Notes: generated by a model from the letters alone, not told the origin. A stretch of DNA of 18,029 nucleotides from CAZGOM01 sp964542875 (GCA_964542875.1 CAZIWA010000116.1:1-18029), one strand, 5' to 3'. Numbered from the stretch's first letter, positions 7,744 to 15,659 are shown. A program made the numbers and translations.

Positions 7744-8856
7744 ATGAGCCCTTTTAATCCATGGAAACTCATCACCTCCTGGTTTGGCAAAGAACCCAGT
7801 CCCGCGGCTCAGGGCTGTGACGTCTACATCCGCCCCGATGGAACCTGGATATTCCCGCTCAACGCATTCGACGGCTTGAGCTTCATGGACAGCCCATTCG
7901 CCCACCTCCCGCCTGACGCTTCCCCTCAAGACCTCGGCGCGCAAATCATCCGCACCCTGGCGGCGTCGGGCATCCCAAAGCCTGCCCTTCCCAGAAACCA
8001 CGCCAGCCCGGCCCAGCAAGCCGGCTTCAAAAGCCTGACCGATCTCCAACTCGGCGCGGTGTTCTTTCTCGTCCTGGCCGTCCCGGAAGGCGTCTCAATC
8101 GTTCCATTCTCCGCCGACGACGCCGGGCAATACGTCCTCGCCACAAAAGACAAAATCACCTGCGCCCTTGAACCCATTGCCATCGGCCAGGCCATCGCCG
8201 GGGCGCTCCCCCTCTGCATCCCTCGCCCAGCCCCGCCGCCAATCCACAACGGCAACATCAGCGACCCCGCTGACAGAACGCCAGACCCCAAAGACCTCCC
8301 CGTCTCTTTCGGTTACAAAACCACATGGCTCGCGCTCCCCACCTCCAACGGCCCTGCTGTCGCCGCAGCCCTTGGCCTCACGCAAACATCCTTCTGCGCC
8401 TGGGATGACGGTATTCACCAGGTCTACAACAGCAACGCGATATTCATCACCCCACCCATTTCCGGCTGGACGCTGGTCATCGGCCACCTCCCCGAACCCG
8501 GCCCTCAAGGAGCCCAATTCCTCGCCATGCTGAAAAAACTCAGCACCCGGTTCGGCAAGGCCTATTACTTCGGCACCCACCGCGTCTCCGACTACCACGC
8601 TTGGGCCATCGCCGATAACGGAAAAATCATCCGCGCCTTCGGCTTCTGCGGCGACACCCTCATCAACCAAGGCGGCATCACCCCCGACGAAAACGAGCTA
8701 AACATCGGCACACCCGACTCCGATAATCCCCCCGACGAAGAACACGTCCTCCAACTCGCTTCCCGCTGGGTGCTGGACCCAAGAGAGCTCGACCAACGCC
8801 TCGACGCCACCGGCCCGGGTTGGCTCAGCAAAACTCCGCCACCCCCTCACCTCTGA
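7744..8856 (+). CDS. Conserved-looking hypothetical protein, two-part
   Basis: This is a 370-residue protein without signal peptide or membrane segment. Residues about 20-150 form one part (begins GCDVYIRPDGTWIFP). From about 188 a second part begins with FGYKTTWLALPT and has a tryptophan- and glycine-rich core: ITPPISGWTLVIGHLPEP, then LSTRFGKAYYFGTHRVSDY, then HAWAIADNGKIIRAFGF, ending DEEHVLQLASRWVLDP. This pattern reminds me of an uncharacterised protein group seen in many bacteria, but I cannot name a family or function. It starts four bases after ACCCCATC without a clear ribosome site, and its 3' end overlaps the convergent lipoprotein gene by 10 bases. Confidence 0.75.
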   Translation: MSPFNPWKLITSWFGKEPSPAAQGCDVYIRPDGTWIFPLNAFDGLSFMDSPFAHLPPDASPQDLGAQIIRTLAASGIPKPALPRNHASPAQQAGFKSLTDLQLGAVFFLVLAVPEGVSIVPFSADDAGQYVLATKDKITCALEPIAIGQAIAGALPLCIPRPAPPPIHNGNISDPADRTPDPKDLPVSFGYKTTWLALPTSNGPAVAAALGLTQTSFCAWDDGIHQVYNSNAIFITPPISGWTLVIGHLPEPGPQGAQFLAMLKKLSTRFGKAYYFGTHRVSDYHAWAIADNGKIIRAFGFCGDTLINQGGITPDENELNIGTPDSDNPPDEEHVLQLASRWVLDPRELDQRLDATGPGWLSKTPPPPHL

Positions 8857-9524
8857 AACACCACCACATCCTCCTGGTGTTTAATGCACCCTTGCCTCAC
8901 CTGCATGCATAAATTGTCCGCCGTAAACGCATACACCGGCGTCACCGGCAACCCCGCTTCGCGCAGCCCGTCCGCCGCCCAGTGATTGCACGTGTGCAAA
9001 ATGCTGTAGTACCCCTTGGCCCGATAAAACCGACTGAACCCATACAACCCCGGCTCCACTTCAATCAATCCGCCACTCCCATCACGCTCCAGCGAATCAA
9101 ACACGTATTTCACCAGCGCGTCATACCCCGGCCTGCTCAGCCGAATCCGATAAAGCTCCCCCCGATGTCTCGCATAATTCGACTCCACCTCCGGTCCCAC
9201 ACCCACCATATGCATCACCCCGCGAGGCGAAAAAAAAGCCGCACACACCCCCGTCCACACCGTCGGCGTCTTCGCCCTGTAGAACAAATCACTCCCCCAC
9301 CCCACCTCTATAAACCGATATCCCTCAAACGGCTTCAATTCCTTCTGATGCCCGACCGGCAAATCCTCCATCCCAAGCACAAACCCTGCATGCCAGTGAT
9401 TGCTTGTCAGATAGACCACTTTGTCCGACGGTTCCCCAATCGCCGGGTACACGCCTGCCACCGGCGCATTGCACCCCATCAATGCGATCACGCACATCAT
9501 CAAAGCCAGTAACCGGCACACCAT
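8847..9524 (-). CDS. DUF2459-like lipoprotein
   Basis: The 225-residue protein carries a signal sequence and lipobox LMGC (Cys18). The body has the signatures of the DUF2459/TIGR02117 group: YLTSNHWHAGFVLG near the start, FIEVGWGSDLFYRA in the middle, HMVGVGPEVE, and HTCNHWAADGLREAGLPV near the end. The conserved His and the Cys-Asn in the last motif suggest an enzymatic or binding site, but the family function is unknown. The start is the ATG at 9524, because GAGGGGG lies just upstream. A GTG at 9530 would overlap that ribosome site. It ends 10 bases inside the convergent 7744 gene, and lies 75 bases after the TetR gene in the same direction, so it may be transcribed with it. Confidence 0.75.
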   Translation of the reverse strand: MVCRLLALMMCVIALMGCNAPVAGVYPAIGEPSDKVVYLTSNHWHAGFVLGMEDLPVGHQKELKPFEGYRFIEVGWGSDLFYRAKTPTVWTGVCAAFFSPRGVMHMVGVGPEVESNYARHRGELYRIRLSRPGYDALVKYVFDSLERDGSGGLIEVEPGLYGFSRFYRAKGYYSILHTCNHWAADGLREAGLPVTPVYAFTADNLCMQVRQGCIKHQEDVVVFQR

Positions 9525-9599
9525 CGCCACCCCCTCACAGGTTCACGCCTTCAAGACATTGATACAGACGTGCCTGTCCCCCGTTTGTCCAAACCAGCC

Positions 9600-10223
9600 T
9601 CATTTCCTTTTGCCGGACTCTTCCTTCGCCGCACGGATCAGCGCCTTCACCGCCCAGCTTTTGATCTCCCTGGCCCGTCGCTCATGAATGTCCAGAACAT
9701 CGCTGAACACCACCAGCGATTCGATGCCGAAATAAAGCGCCAGCGCAGGGCAAAGCTTCTCATACGCCTCGTCGGTGAACTCCTCGCGCGCGGGTTCCAG
9801 CGCCGCATGGATCAACCCTGACCGCCTGTTTTGCCGAAGCGGAATCCCCGCAGGCCGCGCGCCTTTGGTCGTGCGCTCGAGACTGGCCGCCAGCATCACC
9901 CTTAGTTGCGCCTCATTCCGATACGTCACCTCATGCAGCACGCTCTGCGCCTTCTCCATCCGTGCCACAGGGTCCTTTGTCCGGTCCCCCTCGAACATTT
10001 GCACCGGATCGGGCACGGCACCGTCGATCGGCGCTTCCACCAGCAAAGCCTCGATGCTGGGAAAGTACCGGTACACCGTCGCGCGAGACACCATCGCCTC
10101 CGCGGCCACTTCATCCATCCCTGGCGTCTTACCCTGTTTCAGCAGCCGGCCCGCCGCCGCCAGAAGGTCCTTGCGCGTGCGCATCCGCTGATTAAGCCGT
10201 CCTGTTTCTTGACCGCTGGCCAT
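9600..10223 (-). CDS. TetR-family transcriptional regulator
   Basis: The 207-residue protein has an N-terminal TetR helix-turn-helix: helix 1 at about 14-30 (RTRKDLLAAAGRLLKQG), then MDEVAAEAMVSRATVYRYFPSIEALL at about 36-61, which contains the recognition helix VSRATVYRYF. The remainder is helical ligand-binding and dimer domain, with no readable ligand. It is the second gene of a pair with the SnoaL-like protein. The SnoaL stop codon and this ATG are one base apart, so translation is likely coupled. The palindrome in the promoter of the pair (10689-10704) is the obvious site for auto-repression and might also affect the divergent hydrolase. Confidence 0.92.
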   Translation of the reverse strand: MASGQETGRLNQRMRTRKDLLAAAGRLLKQGKTPGMDEVAAEAMVSRATVYRYFPSIEALLVEAPIDGAVPDPVQMFEGDRTKDPVARMEKAQSVLHEVTYRNEAQLRVMLAASLERTTKGARPAGIPLRQNRRSGLIHAALEPAREEFTDEAYEKLCPALALYFGIESLVVFSDVLDIHERRAREIKSWAVKALIRAAKEESGKRK

Positions 10224-10224
10224 C

Positions 10225-10647
10225 TCAAGCCTCCTTTAATTGCTGCATGATCGCCGGCATGTCCAGCCACACGTTCTCACGCGAAATCTGCCCTGCGTCG
10301 TTGAACTCCAGCACATGCAGCAGCCGAAACGAAAGCGCTCGATTACGCCCCTCCACCCCAAACGGGCGCCCCGGCGCACGCCCGCGCCACACCGATTCAT
10401 CGATCACGAAATTCTCGCCGTACAACCGCTTCACCACTTTCACCGACCCCTCTGCCAGATCCGAAAAAAGCTGTTCATAAAACCCGCGCGCCTTTTCTCG
10501 TCCGGTCGAAACACCGCCCGGCCAGCCCACCACGTCATGCGTCGCCTCCGGCGAAAGCGTGCCAAGCACCCCGTCGACGTCATCCGCCGCCTCCAGGCGA
10601 AAGTGCTCGTCGATCACCCGATCCATTTGTTCACGTGTCAGTGGCAT
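10225..10647 (-). CDS. SnoaL-like (NTF2-fold) protein
   Basis: The 140-residue protein has the layout of SnoaL-like polyketide-cyclase or NTF2-superfamily proteins: an N-terminal helix (MDRVIDEHFRLEAADDVDGVL), then TLSPEATHDVVGWPGG, a helix pair EKARGFYEQLFSDL, and beta strands up to RENVWLDMPAIMQQL. Proteins of this fold are small cytosolic cyclases, isomerases or ligand binders; the activity is not readable. GGAAAGG lies upstream of the ATG at 10647. It is the first gene of the operon with the TetR regulator, so its expression is probably controlled by that regulator in response to a small molecule, possibly its own substrate. Confidence 0.83.
   Translation of the reverse strand: MPLTREQMDRVIDEHFRLEAADDVDGVLGTLSPEATHDVVGWPGGVSTGREKARGFYEQLFSDLAEGSVKVVKRLYGENFVIDESVWRGRAPGRPFGVEGRNRALSFRLLHVLEFNDAGQISRENVWLDMPAIMQQLKEA
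10230..10237 (-). promoter_or_regulatory. Ribosome binding site of the TetR gene, inside the SnoaL-like gene
   Basis: AAAGGAGG lies six bases before the TetR ATG and within the last codons of the upstream gene. It is one of the few perfect Shine-Dalgarno sites in the window and fixes the start at 10223. With the TGAGATG junction it supports coupled translation. Confidence 0.8.
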
Positions 10648-10681
10648 GTCTTTTCCTTTCCTTGAATTATTGGACTATAGT

Positions 10682-10710
10682 ATCTTAATAAGACAAGTGT
10701 CTCATTTCAA
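10682..10710 (-). promoter_or_regulatory. Promoter with palindromic operator for the SnoaL-TetR operon
   Basis: On the minus strand TTGAAA (10710-10705) and TAAGAT (10687-10682) are separated by exactly 17 bases. The spacer contains the inverted repeat AGACA-NN-TGTCT (10691-10702) within TGAGACACTTGTCTTA (10689-10704). Binding there would block RNA polymerase, the classical position for a TetR-family repressor. The operon start codon is 35 bases downstream of the -10. The site is also about 45 bases upstream of the divergent hydrolase ATG, so it may influence both. The operator assignment to the neighbouring TetR is inference. Confidence 0.65.
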
Positions 10711-10748
10711 GTCTTGAGCCGCTTGCGTGTTTCAGCGATAAATACTCC

Positions 10749-11789
10749 ATGCCCACCTCCACCCCCGATCGGCTTGATTCTCATAACCTCCTCCTCTACC
10801 AATCCGCCGACGGCCAGGCTCACCCCGTCACCACCCCGGAGGATTGGCGCCGCCGCAGAGAGCAGATCCTCGCCGGCATGCAGGCAGTCATGGGCCCGCT
10901 GCCGGGGCCACAAAAGCGCTGCCCGGTCAACATGCGCGTCATACAAGACACCGCCTGCGATGGCTACGTGCGCAAGCTCATCCATTACCAGTCCGAGCCC
11001 AACGGCTGGGTTCCTGCGTACCTCCTCATTCCTAATCATCTGTTTGCGTCAAACGCCCGGCCCGCGCCCGCCGTCCTCGCGCTCCATCCCACCCATGCCG
11101 AGCTGGGCCATAAAACCATCGTCTTCCCGGAGATCACCGTTTATCAGCCCTACGCCCATGAGCTTGCCCAACGCGGCTTTGTCACCCTCGCCCCTGCATA
11201 TCCCCTCTTGGGTCAATACGCGCCGGACCTCGCCGGCCTGGGCTACGTCTCCGGCACCATGAAGGCCGTCTGGGACAACATCCGCGGGCTCGATCTTCTG
11301 GATTCCCTCCCCTTTGTCCGCAAAGGCCACTTCGCCGCCGTCGGCCACTCCCTGGGCGGGCACAACTCCGTCTACACCAGCGTTTTCGACGACCGCATCA
11401 AAGCCGTCGTCTCCAGTTGCGGGCTGGATTCCTTTGTCGATTACTACCGCGGCAGGCCCGAAGTCTGGTCTCCCGGCCGAGGCTGGACATCCACCCGTTA
11501 CATGCCCCGCCTCAGCGCCTACGCCGGCCGGCAAAGCCAAATCCCTTTCGACTTTCCCGAGCTCATTGCCGCCCTTGCCCCGCGCCCGTGCCTCATCAGC
11601 GCCCCCATTTCCGACGAGAACTTCAATTGGCAAAGTGTTGACAGAGTCGCCGCCGCCGCCCGCCCCATCTATCAGTTGCTCGGCGTGCCAAACAACCTAC
11701 AGGTCATCCATCCCCAGGCCGATCACGACTTCCCTCTTCCCACCCGGTTGCAGGCCTATGAGTTGCTTGAGCGGCATTTAAAAATTTGA
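10749..11789 (+). CDS. Alpha/beta hydrolase (acetyl-xylan-esterase/dienelactone-hydrolase-like)
   Basis: The 346-residue protein lacks a signal peptide and should be cytosolic. A substituted N-terminal part (1-80, with EDWRRRREQILAGMQAVMGP) precedes an alpha/beta hydrolase core: PAVLALHPTHAELG for the oxyanion side, GHSLGGHNS with nucleophile Ser201, Asp289 in APISDENF as probable acid and His326 in PQADHDFPL. The organisation with an N-terminal WxxRRxxI helix resembles acetyl-xylan-esterase-like and peptidase-like hydrolases common in planctomycetes. Substrate unknown. It is divergent from the SnoaL-TetR operon with 101 bases between, containing the operator, which makes joint control plausible. 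No clear Shine-Dalgarno site precedes the ATG at 10749. Confidence 0.85.
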   Translation: MPTSTPDRLDSHNLLLYQSADGQAHPVTTPEDWRRRREQILAGMQAVMGPLPGPQKRCPVNMRVIQDTACDGYVRKLIHYQSEPNGWVPAYLLIPNHLFASNARPAPAVLALHPTHAELGHKTIVFPEITVYQPYAHELAQRGFVTLAPAYPLLGQYAPDLAGLGYVSGTMKAVWDNIRGLDLLDSLPFVRKGHFAAVGHSLGGHNSVYTSVFDDRIKAVVSSCGLDSFVDYYRGRPEVWSPGRGWTSTRYMPRLSAYAGRQSQIPFDFPELIAALAPRPCLISAPISDENFNWQSVDRVAAAARPIYQLLGVPNNLQVIHPQADHDFPLPTRLQAYELLERHLKI

Positions 11790-11811
11790 TCGCGCCTCAA
11801 AAATTGACCTA

Positions 11812-11824
11812 GGTGAAATTCACC
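11812..11824. promoter_or_regulatory. Palindrome upstream of the first pseudopilin gene
   Basis: GGTGAA-A-TTCACC is a perfect 6-bp inverted repeat around one base. It overlaps the region just after TTGACC (11804-11809), a possible -35 box, and lies about 60 bases before the pseudopilin ATG. A good -10 at 16-18 bases is missing; TATGCT at 11833 is too far. It is a candidate regulator site only. Confidence 0.3.
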
Positions 11825-11884
11825 CCCCGCCGTATGCTGGCCTTAGAGGGTCACACACATTTCGGTTCTCCAAGGGGATGGGTC

Positions 11885-12817
11885 ATGAAACGCACCTACG
11901 GCTTTACTCTCATTGAGCTTCTGGTTGTCATCACCATCATTTCGATCCTGATCGCAATGCTGCTTCCATCGCTCAGCCAAGCCCGGGAAGTGGCCATCAA
12001 TTCCTCCTGTTTATCCAACCAGCGTCAGATGGCCATGGCCAGCGCCGCCTATCAAGCGGACTTCAAAGGCGTCAGCACCCCCACCTGGAAAGTCAGCAAA
12101 GACGCCGCCACCGTTGCAGGCACCCTTGCCTATCGAAAGAAGGTCGAGCCCAACCTCGGCACCAACGACACGTTGAACGGCCTGCCGCCCATCTACAAAG
12201 GCGTCGCCAACACCGAAGGATGGACTTGGGGCGCCTACCTTGTCGGCCACATGGGCAGCACAGGCCCGCTCTTTTGCCCCAGCAAGCAAACCGCCTGGCA
12301 AAAGCCCGCCATGCTTGCCAACCAGATTTCCATGCCCGGCGACGGTCGCGGCTACGTCCCTTTAAACGGCAGCTACGGCATCAATATGTACCTTTACGAC
12401 GGCATCACCAACGGCTTTTGGGTTCAGCCCTACAAACTCATCGCCCCTTCCACCACCTCTTACGTCTTTGACTTCAGCGTCTACGGCGGCGGCCTCGCCC
12501 TCAGCAACGCCTCCACCTCCGCCTTCTTCCCCGGCCAGTTCAACATGAAGTTCACCGGCACCATCCACTCCGCGGTCACCGGCAACAACGACAACTACAT
12601 CATGGCCACCACCAACCGCCACCCCAACCGAACCATCAACGCTGCCTTCCACGACGGCCACGCCCAGAACATCCCCATCTCCGACATCTACAATCCCAAC
12701 CTCGGCGGCACCAACGGCTACAACGCCATGACCATCAACACCCTCCCCCTGGGCGACAAGTTCTGGGGCCTCACCAGTCCCGAATCCGTCTCCCGCGCCC
12801 GCTTCTCCGCCAGATAA
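11885..12817 (+). CDS. Pseudopilin-like protein with prepilin-type methylation motif
   Basis: The 310-residue protein starts MKRTYG|FTLIELLVVITI, a short charged leader, a prepilin peptidase site after Gly6 and the conserved Glu at mature position 5 (Glu11). One hydrophobic helix runs to about residue 30. The large C-terminal domain ends with ATTNRHPNRTINAAFHDGHA, matching the H-x(8-9)-DG signature of planctomycete pseudopilins. Such proteins are processed by PilD-type peptidases and built into pilus-like or secretion structures, or anchored in the membrane. Their exact role in Planctomycetota is largely unknown. AAGGGG (11872-11877) lies eight bases before the ATG at 11885. The in-frame extension to 11813 is not needed. 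It stands alone on its strand, with no pilus assembly genes nearby. Confidence 0.9.
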   Translation: MKRTYGFTLIELLVVITIISILIAMLLPSLSQAREVAINSSCLSNQRQMAMASAAYQADFKGVSTPTWKVSKDAATVAGTLAYRKKVEPNLGTNDTLNGLPPIYKGVANTEGWTWGAYLVGHMGSTGPLFCPSKQTAWQKPAMLANQISMPGDGRGYVPLNGSYGINMYLYDGITNGFWVQPYKLIAPSTTSYVFDFSVYGGGLALSNASTSAFFPGQFNMKFTGTIHSAVTGNNDNYIMATTNRHPNRTINAAFHDGHAQNIPISDIYNPNLGGTNGYNAMTINTLPLGDKFWGLTSPESVSRARFSAR

Positions 12818-12835
12818 CCCCCCATTTCTCCGACG

Positions 12836-12884
12836 CTTCTTCCTCCCTCTCCTCCACGGAGATGGCTGCGGTGTGGGCCGTCCC
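12836..12884 (+). repeat. Dispersed palindromic element, copy A (intergenic)
   Basis: This 49-base stretch aligns without gaps to 17287-17335 in the same orientation, with about 35 of 49 positions identical by eye. The core is CCCTCTCCT followed by GAGA-GGCT and GGGCC-TCCC. It resembles the widespread CCCTCTCC...GGAGAGGGC type intergenic repeat of many bacteria. It lies between the first pseudopilin gene and the MetE-like gene, 19 bases after the stop codon of the former. Confidence 0.6.
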
Positions 12885-13028
12885 GCCTGCCCTTTGCGCA
12901 TCGACTTGCCTTCTTAAATCTCCCCGCCCATCCTCTTCCCGCACCCCAAATCTCTGATATGTTAGCCCTGCGTCCCTCCACGCCGAGCGGTTCCACATCT
13001 CCATCCTCTGGCACATCAGGAGCGTTCC

Positions 13029-14189
13029 ATGAAAACTTCGCGCACCAAAAAGCTTCCCCCGTTCTATACCCATGTCATCGGCTCGCTCCCCAGGCCCGCC
13101 ATGGTCAAGGAACTCCTCGCCAGGCGCGAAACCATGAGCCCCAAGGAATACAACGCAAACCTGGATGATGTCGTCCGCTTCGCCATCCGCCTTCAGGAGC
13201 TCGCCGGACTTGATGTCGTCAGCGATGGCGAATGGCGCCGTCGGCATTACGTAGGTGAATTCCTCAAGCGCATCGGTGGATTCGAAAAAATCCGCCCCTT
13301 CCACCACCAGGGTGAAACCAAGAAAACCGATGTCGTCGTCCGCAAGATCTCCGCACCCCGGCCCGTCTGGAACAAGGACGCCGAATTCCTCGTTAAAAAC
13401 ACCAAACGCGTCACCAAGTTCGCCATCCCCAGCCCATTCCTCATCGCCATCCGCTACTGGCATGAAGACTTCTCCAAAAAGGCTTACCCCACCCTCCAGC
13501 ACTTCACCGACCACCTCACCAAGGTGCTTCGCCAGGAAGCCCTCGCCCTCGTCGACGCCGGCATCGACATCATCCAGATCGACGACCCCGCTCTCACCTA
13601 CTTCTGCGACCACCGCCTCATGGATTCCGGCGACACCCACGACGACCGCCTCCGCAGGCACTGGGACATCGAAAAGCAATTCCCCGAAGCCGTCAACGCC
13701 ATTAACGCCATCACCGACGGCCTCAAGGCTGAAGTCCACCTCCACTGCTGTCACAGCGTCTACAAACGCCAGTCCGACGTGCACGGCGATTACAAGCCCA
13801 TCCTCCCCCGCCTGGAAACCTGCAAAATCGACCGCGTGAACATTGAGTTCGCCTACCACGGCACCGGCGCGCCAGATGACCTCAAGCTCCTCCCCGCCAA
13901 CCTCGGCGTCGGCATGGGCGTCGTCGACGTCCGTGGCGAAACCCTCCAGACCGTCGATGAAATCGAAGCCATCGGCGCAGCAGGCGCGCAGATGATCGAC
14001 ATCAACCGCATTGCCTTGAACCCCGATTGCGGCTTCGCCCCCGATGCCGGCGAACCCCCCACCATCGACGAAGCCTTCACCAAGCTCAGCCGCATGTGCG
14101 AAGCCGCCCAGCGCCTCCGCGCCAGATTTGCTAAAAAGACACCCGGCAAAACCAAGGCGCCAGCCAAAGCCAAGCCCTCCAAAAAGTAG
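13029..14189 (+). CDS. MetE-like (cobalamin-independent methionine synthase family) methyltransferase
   Basis: The 386-residue protein corresponds to the C-terminal catalytic barrel of MetE, without the N-terminal barrel, as in many stand-alone methyltransferases of the family. The zinc ligands can be aligned: His239 and Cys241 in VHLHCCHS, Glu273 in VNIEF and Cys334 in ALNPDCGF. The substrate-side motifs HVIGSLPRP near the N-terminus, DGEWRR, and IIQIDDPAL fit too. The reaction should be methyl transfer to or from a thiol. Donor and acceptor are open, and it need not be methionine synthesis. The C-terminal 20 residues are a Lys-Ala-Pro tail (TPGKTKAPAKAKPSKK) with no known function. AGGAG lies at 13018-13022 before the ATG at 13029. 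The 14206 gene follows after 16 bases and is probably in the same transcript. Confidence 0.87.
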   Translation: MKTSRTKKLPPFYTHVIGSLPRPAMVKELLARRETMSPKEYNANLDDVVRFAIRLQELAGLDVVSDGEWRRRHYVGEFLKRIGGFEKIRPFHHQGETKKTDVVVRKISAPRPVWNKDAEFLVKNTKRVTKFAIPSPFLIAIRYWHEDFSKKAYPTLQHFTDHLTKVLRQEALALVDAGIDIIQIDDPALTYFCDHRLMDSGDTHDDRLRRHWDIEKQFPEAVNAINAITDGLKAEVHLHCCHSVYKRQSDVHGDYKPILPRLETCKIDRVNIEFAYHGTGAPDDLKLLPANLGVGMGVVDVRGETLQTVDEIEAIGAAGAQMIDINRIALNPDCGFAPDAGEPPTIDEAFTKLSRMCEAAQRLRARFAKKTPGKTKAPAKAKPSKK

Positions 14190-14205
14190 TAACCCCAGGC
14201 CCATC

Positions 14206-14811
14206 ATGGCACGCGATAAAAAAGCCGCTAAAGAGCGTTACAACCAGATCCGCAAGCAGCAGCTTGCCTCCTCCCCTAAGCTCCAGGCCGCTGAAGGGTC
14301 CAAGTGGCCCATCACCCGCTGCCTGCTCGCCGGGAACTGGCAAAACTCCGGCCAGCTCATGGCTGGCCTCATTCTGCGCACCCATCCCACGTCCGGCCAG
14401 ATGTGCGCCGGCATCTTCCTTGTCGACCTGGCCTGCCTGGGCGTTAAATCCGCCATTGGCCGGTTTACCGATGTGTCGGATCTCAAAATCATCGAAGGAA
14501 ACTTTGAGCAAATGCCTCCGGTGCGCACTGTGGCGCCCGGCACTCTGCTCATGTTCATCAACGCCGCCATTGAATACGCCAGAAGCAACGGGATCGATCC
14601 CGATCCAGACTACGCATCCGCCAGGCTTCTCTTCAAAGACGTCACACCCGAGCCCCAGGCCCCCGACATCCATTTCGGCGGCGAAGACGGCAAACCCTTC
14701 TACATCTCCGGCCCAGGCGACAACGTCGACGCCATCCTCCGCAACCTCACCAACAAGCACGGCCCCGATGGCTTCAAGTACATCCTCGGCGGCCCCCGCG
14801 GCGCTTTCTAA
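14206..14811 (+). CDS. Hypothetical protein, co-directional with the MetE-like gene
   Basis: This 201-residue protein has no signal or membrane helix. It begins with a lysine-rich stretch (MARDKKAAKERYNQIRKQQ), followed by a compact domain with WPITRCLLAGNWQNSGQ, AGIFLVDLACLGVKSAIG, a helix around FINAAIEYARSNGI, IHFGGEDGKPFYISGPGD and a terminal GPDGFKYILGG. The FLVDLACLGVK segment looks like a conserved signature, but I cannot name the family. The ATG at 14206 is chosen because the extension to 14044 lies inside the MetE-like gene in another frame. The 16-base gap suggests an operon. Function unknown. Confidence 0.75.
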   Translation: MARDKKAAKERYNQIRKQQLASSPKLQAAEGSKWPITRCLLAGNWQNSGQLMAGLILRTHPTSGQMCAGIFLVDLACLGVKSAIGRFTDVSDLKIIEGNFEQMPPVRTVAPGTLLMFINAAIEYARSNGIDPDPDYASARLLFKDVTPEPQAPDIHFGGEDGKPFYISGPGDNVDAILRNLTNKHGPDGFKYILGGPRGAF

Positions 14812-14909
14812 TTCTCCACAAACTTCGGTTCTGCGTGCCATGATCTCATCCGCGTGAGCATGTTCTGCATTTTCCGTCACCCCCCTGACCAGCCCCAGAC
14901 CCTTCGTCC

Positions 14910-15659
14910 TCACCACTTCACCCGATTCAACAGCCAATGCGCCCCCTCGTCATGCCACCACGCCTGGCTGGAGTGCCCCGGTGTCGATGTCACATGCAGA
15001 TCAATCGCCAGCCCGGCATTGCGCGTCTTATTATTGGCCAGCAGCCGCTGCATCACCTCCACCGTCTTGGCGGTATCCACCCGGTCATCATCACTGCCGA
15101 TGATCGTCCACACCGGGCACGTGATTTTGTCTGCCCAATTGATCAGCGCCGTGCTGCGCACCAATTTGTTGTCGCGCATCTGTGCGAACTCCCGCACCAC
15201 GCCCCAGTCCATCACCGGCGCAAGCGCACACACCGCGCCGATCCTCGCATTGCCCGCCGCCACATGAAACGCCAGAAAACCGCCCCGTGAAATCCCCATC
15301 ATCGCGACGCTCCCCGGCTTTGCCGCCCCATCTTTGACCAATTGATCGATCACATCATTGGTCCGGCGCACAAAATCCGCCACCGCGTCTTCATCTTTTT
15401 GAAACCGCGCCGCCCACCCCAGAATCTCCTGCGCCTCACCAGGCCTCAAATCATCCCCATGGCAAGGCGCATCCAGCGCCACCACGTTCCAGCCCTTGGC
15501 GTGCATCAGCAAGCCCTGACGCGAAAAGTCCGGATGCGTCAGATTCGTATGCGCGCTGGCGCCAAGCAAAACCATCGTCGGCGCAGGCCCGCCGAACTGA
15601 GCCGGATACATCGCATACTTCGTCCCCGCGGCAGTCGCCTTGGCCAATGGATTGGGCAT
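14910..15659 (-). CDS. Alpha/beta hydrolase, dienelactone-hydrolase-like
   Basis: The 249-residue cytosolic hydrolase has a short form of the fold: APTMVLLGASAHTNL for the first strand, VVALDAPCHGDD, nucleophile elbow GISRGGF (Ser124), Asp191 in IIGSDDDRVDT and His229 in TPGHSSQAWWHDEGA. The arginine after the nucleophile serine (SRGG) is common in esterase-like members. The start at 15659 (MPNPLAKA) is used; a reading to 15722 would run into the upstream gene. It lies 37 bases after the tail-anchored protein gene on the same strand and is likely transcribed with it. Substrate unknown. Confidence 0.85.
   Translation of the reverse strand: MPNPLAKATAAGTKYAMYPAQFGGPAPTMVLLGASAHTNLTHPDFSRQGLLMHAKGWNVVALDAPCHGDDLRPGEAQEILGWAARFQKDEDAVADFVRRTNDVIDQLVKDGAAKPGSVAMMGISRGGFLAFHVAAGNARIGAVCALAPVMDWGVVREFAQMRDNKLVRSTALINWADKITCPVWTIIGSDDDRVDTAKTVEVMQRLLANNKTRNAGLAIDLHVTSTPGHSSQAWWHDEGAHWLLNRVKW

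Noticed and set aside
10662..10691. Plus-strand promoter for the hydrolase at 10749 (TTGAAT-18-TAATAA)
   Set aside because: The -10 matches the consensus at only three positions, and the AT-rich sequence is already explained by the minus-strand promoter.
12771..14207. Long minus-strand reading frame of 478 codons opposite the MetE-like gene
   Set aside because: Low-complexity Gly, Val, Asp and Glu-rich translation with no motifs. It mirrors the GC-rich third positions of the MetE-like gene, whose zinc site and ribosome site are clear.
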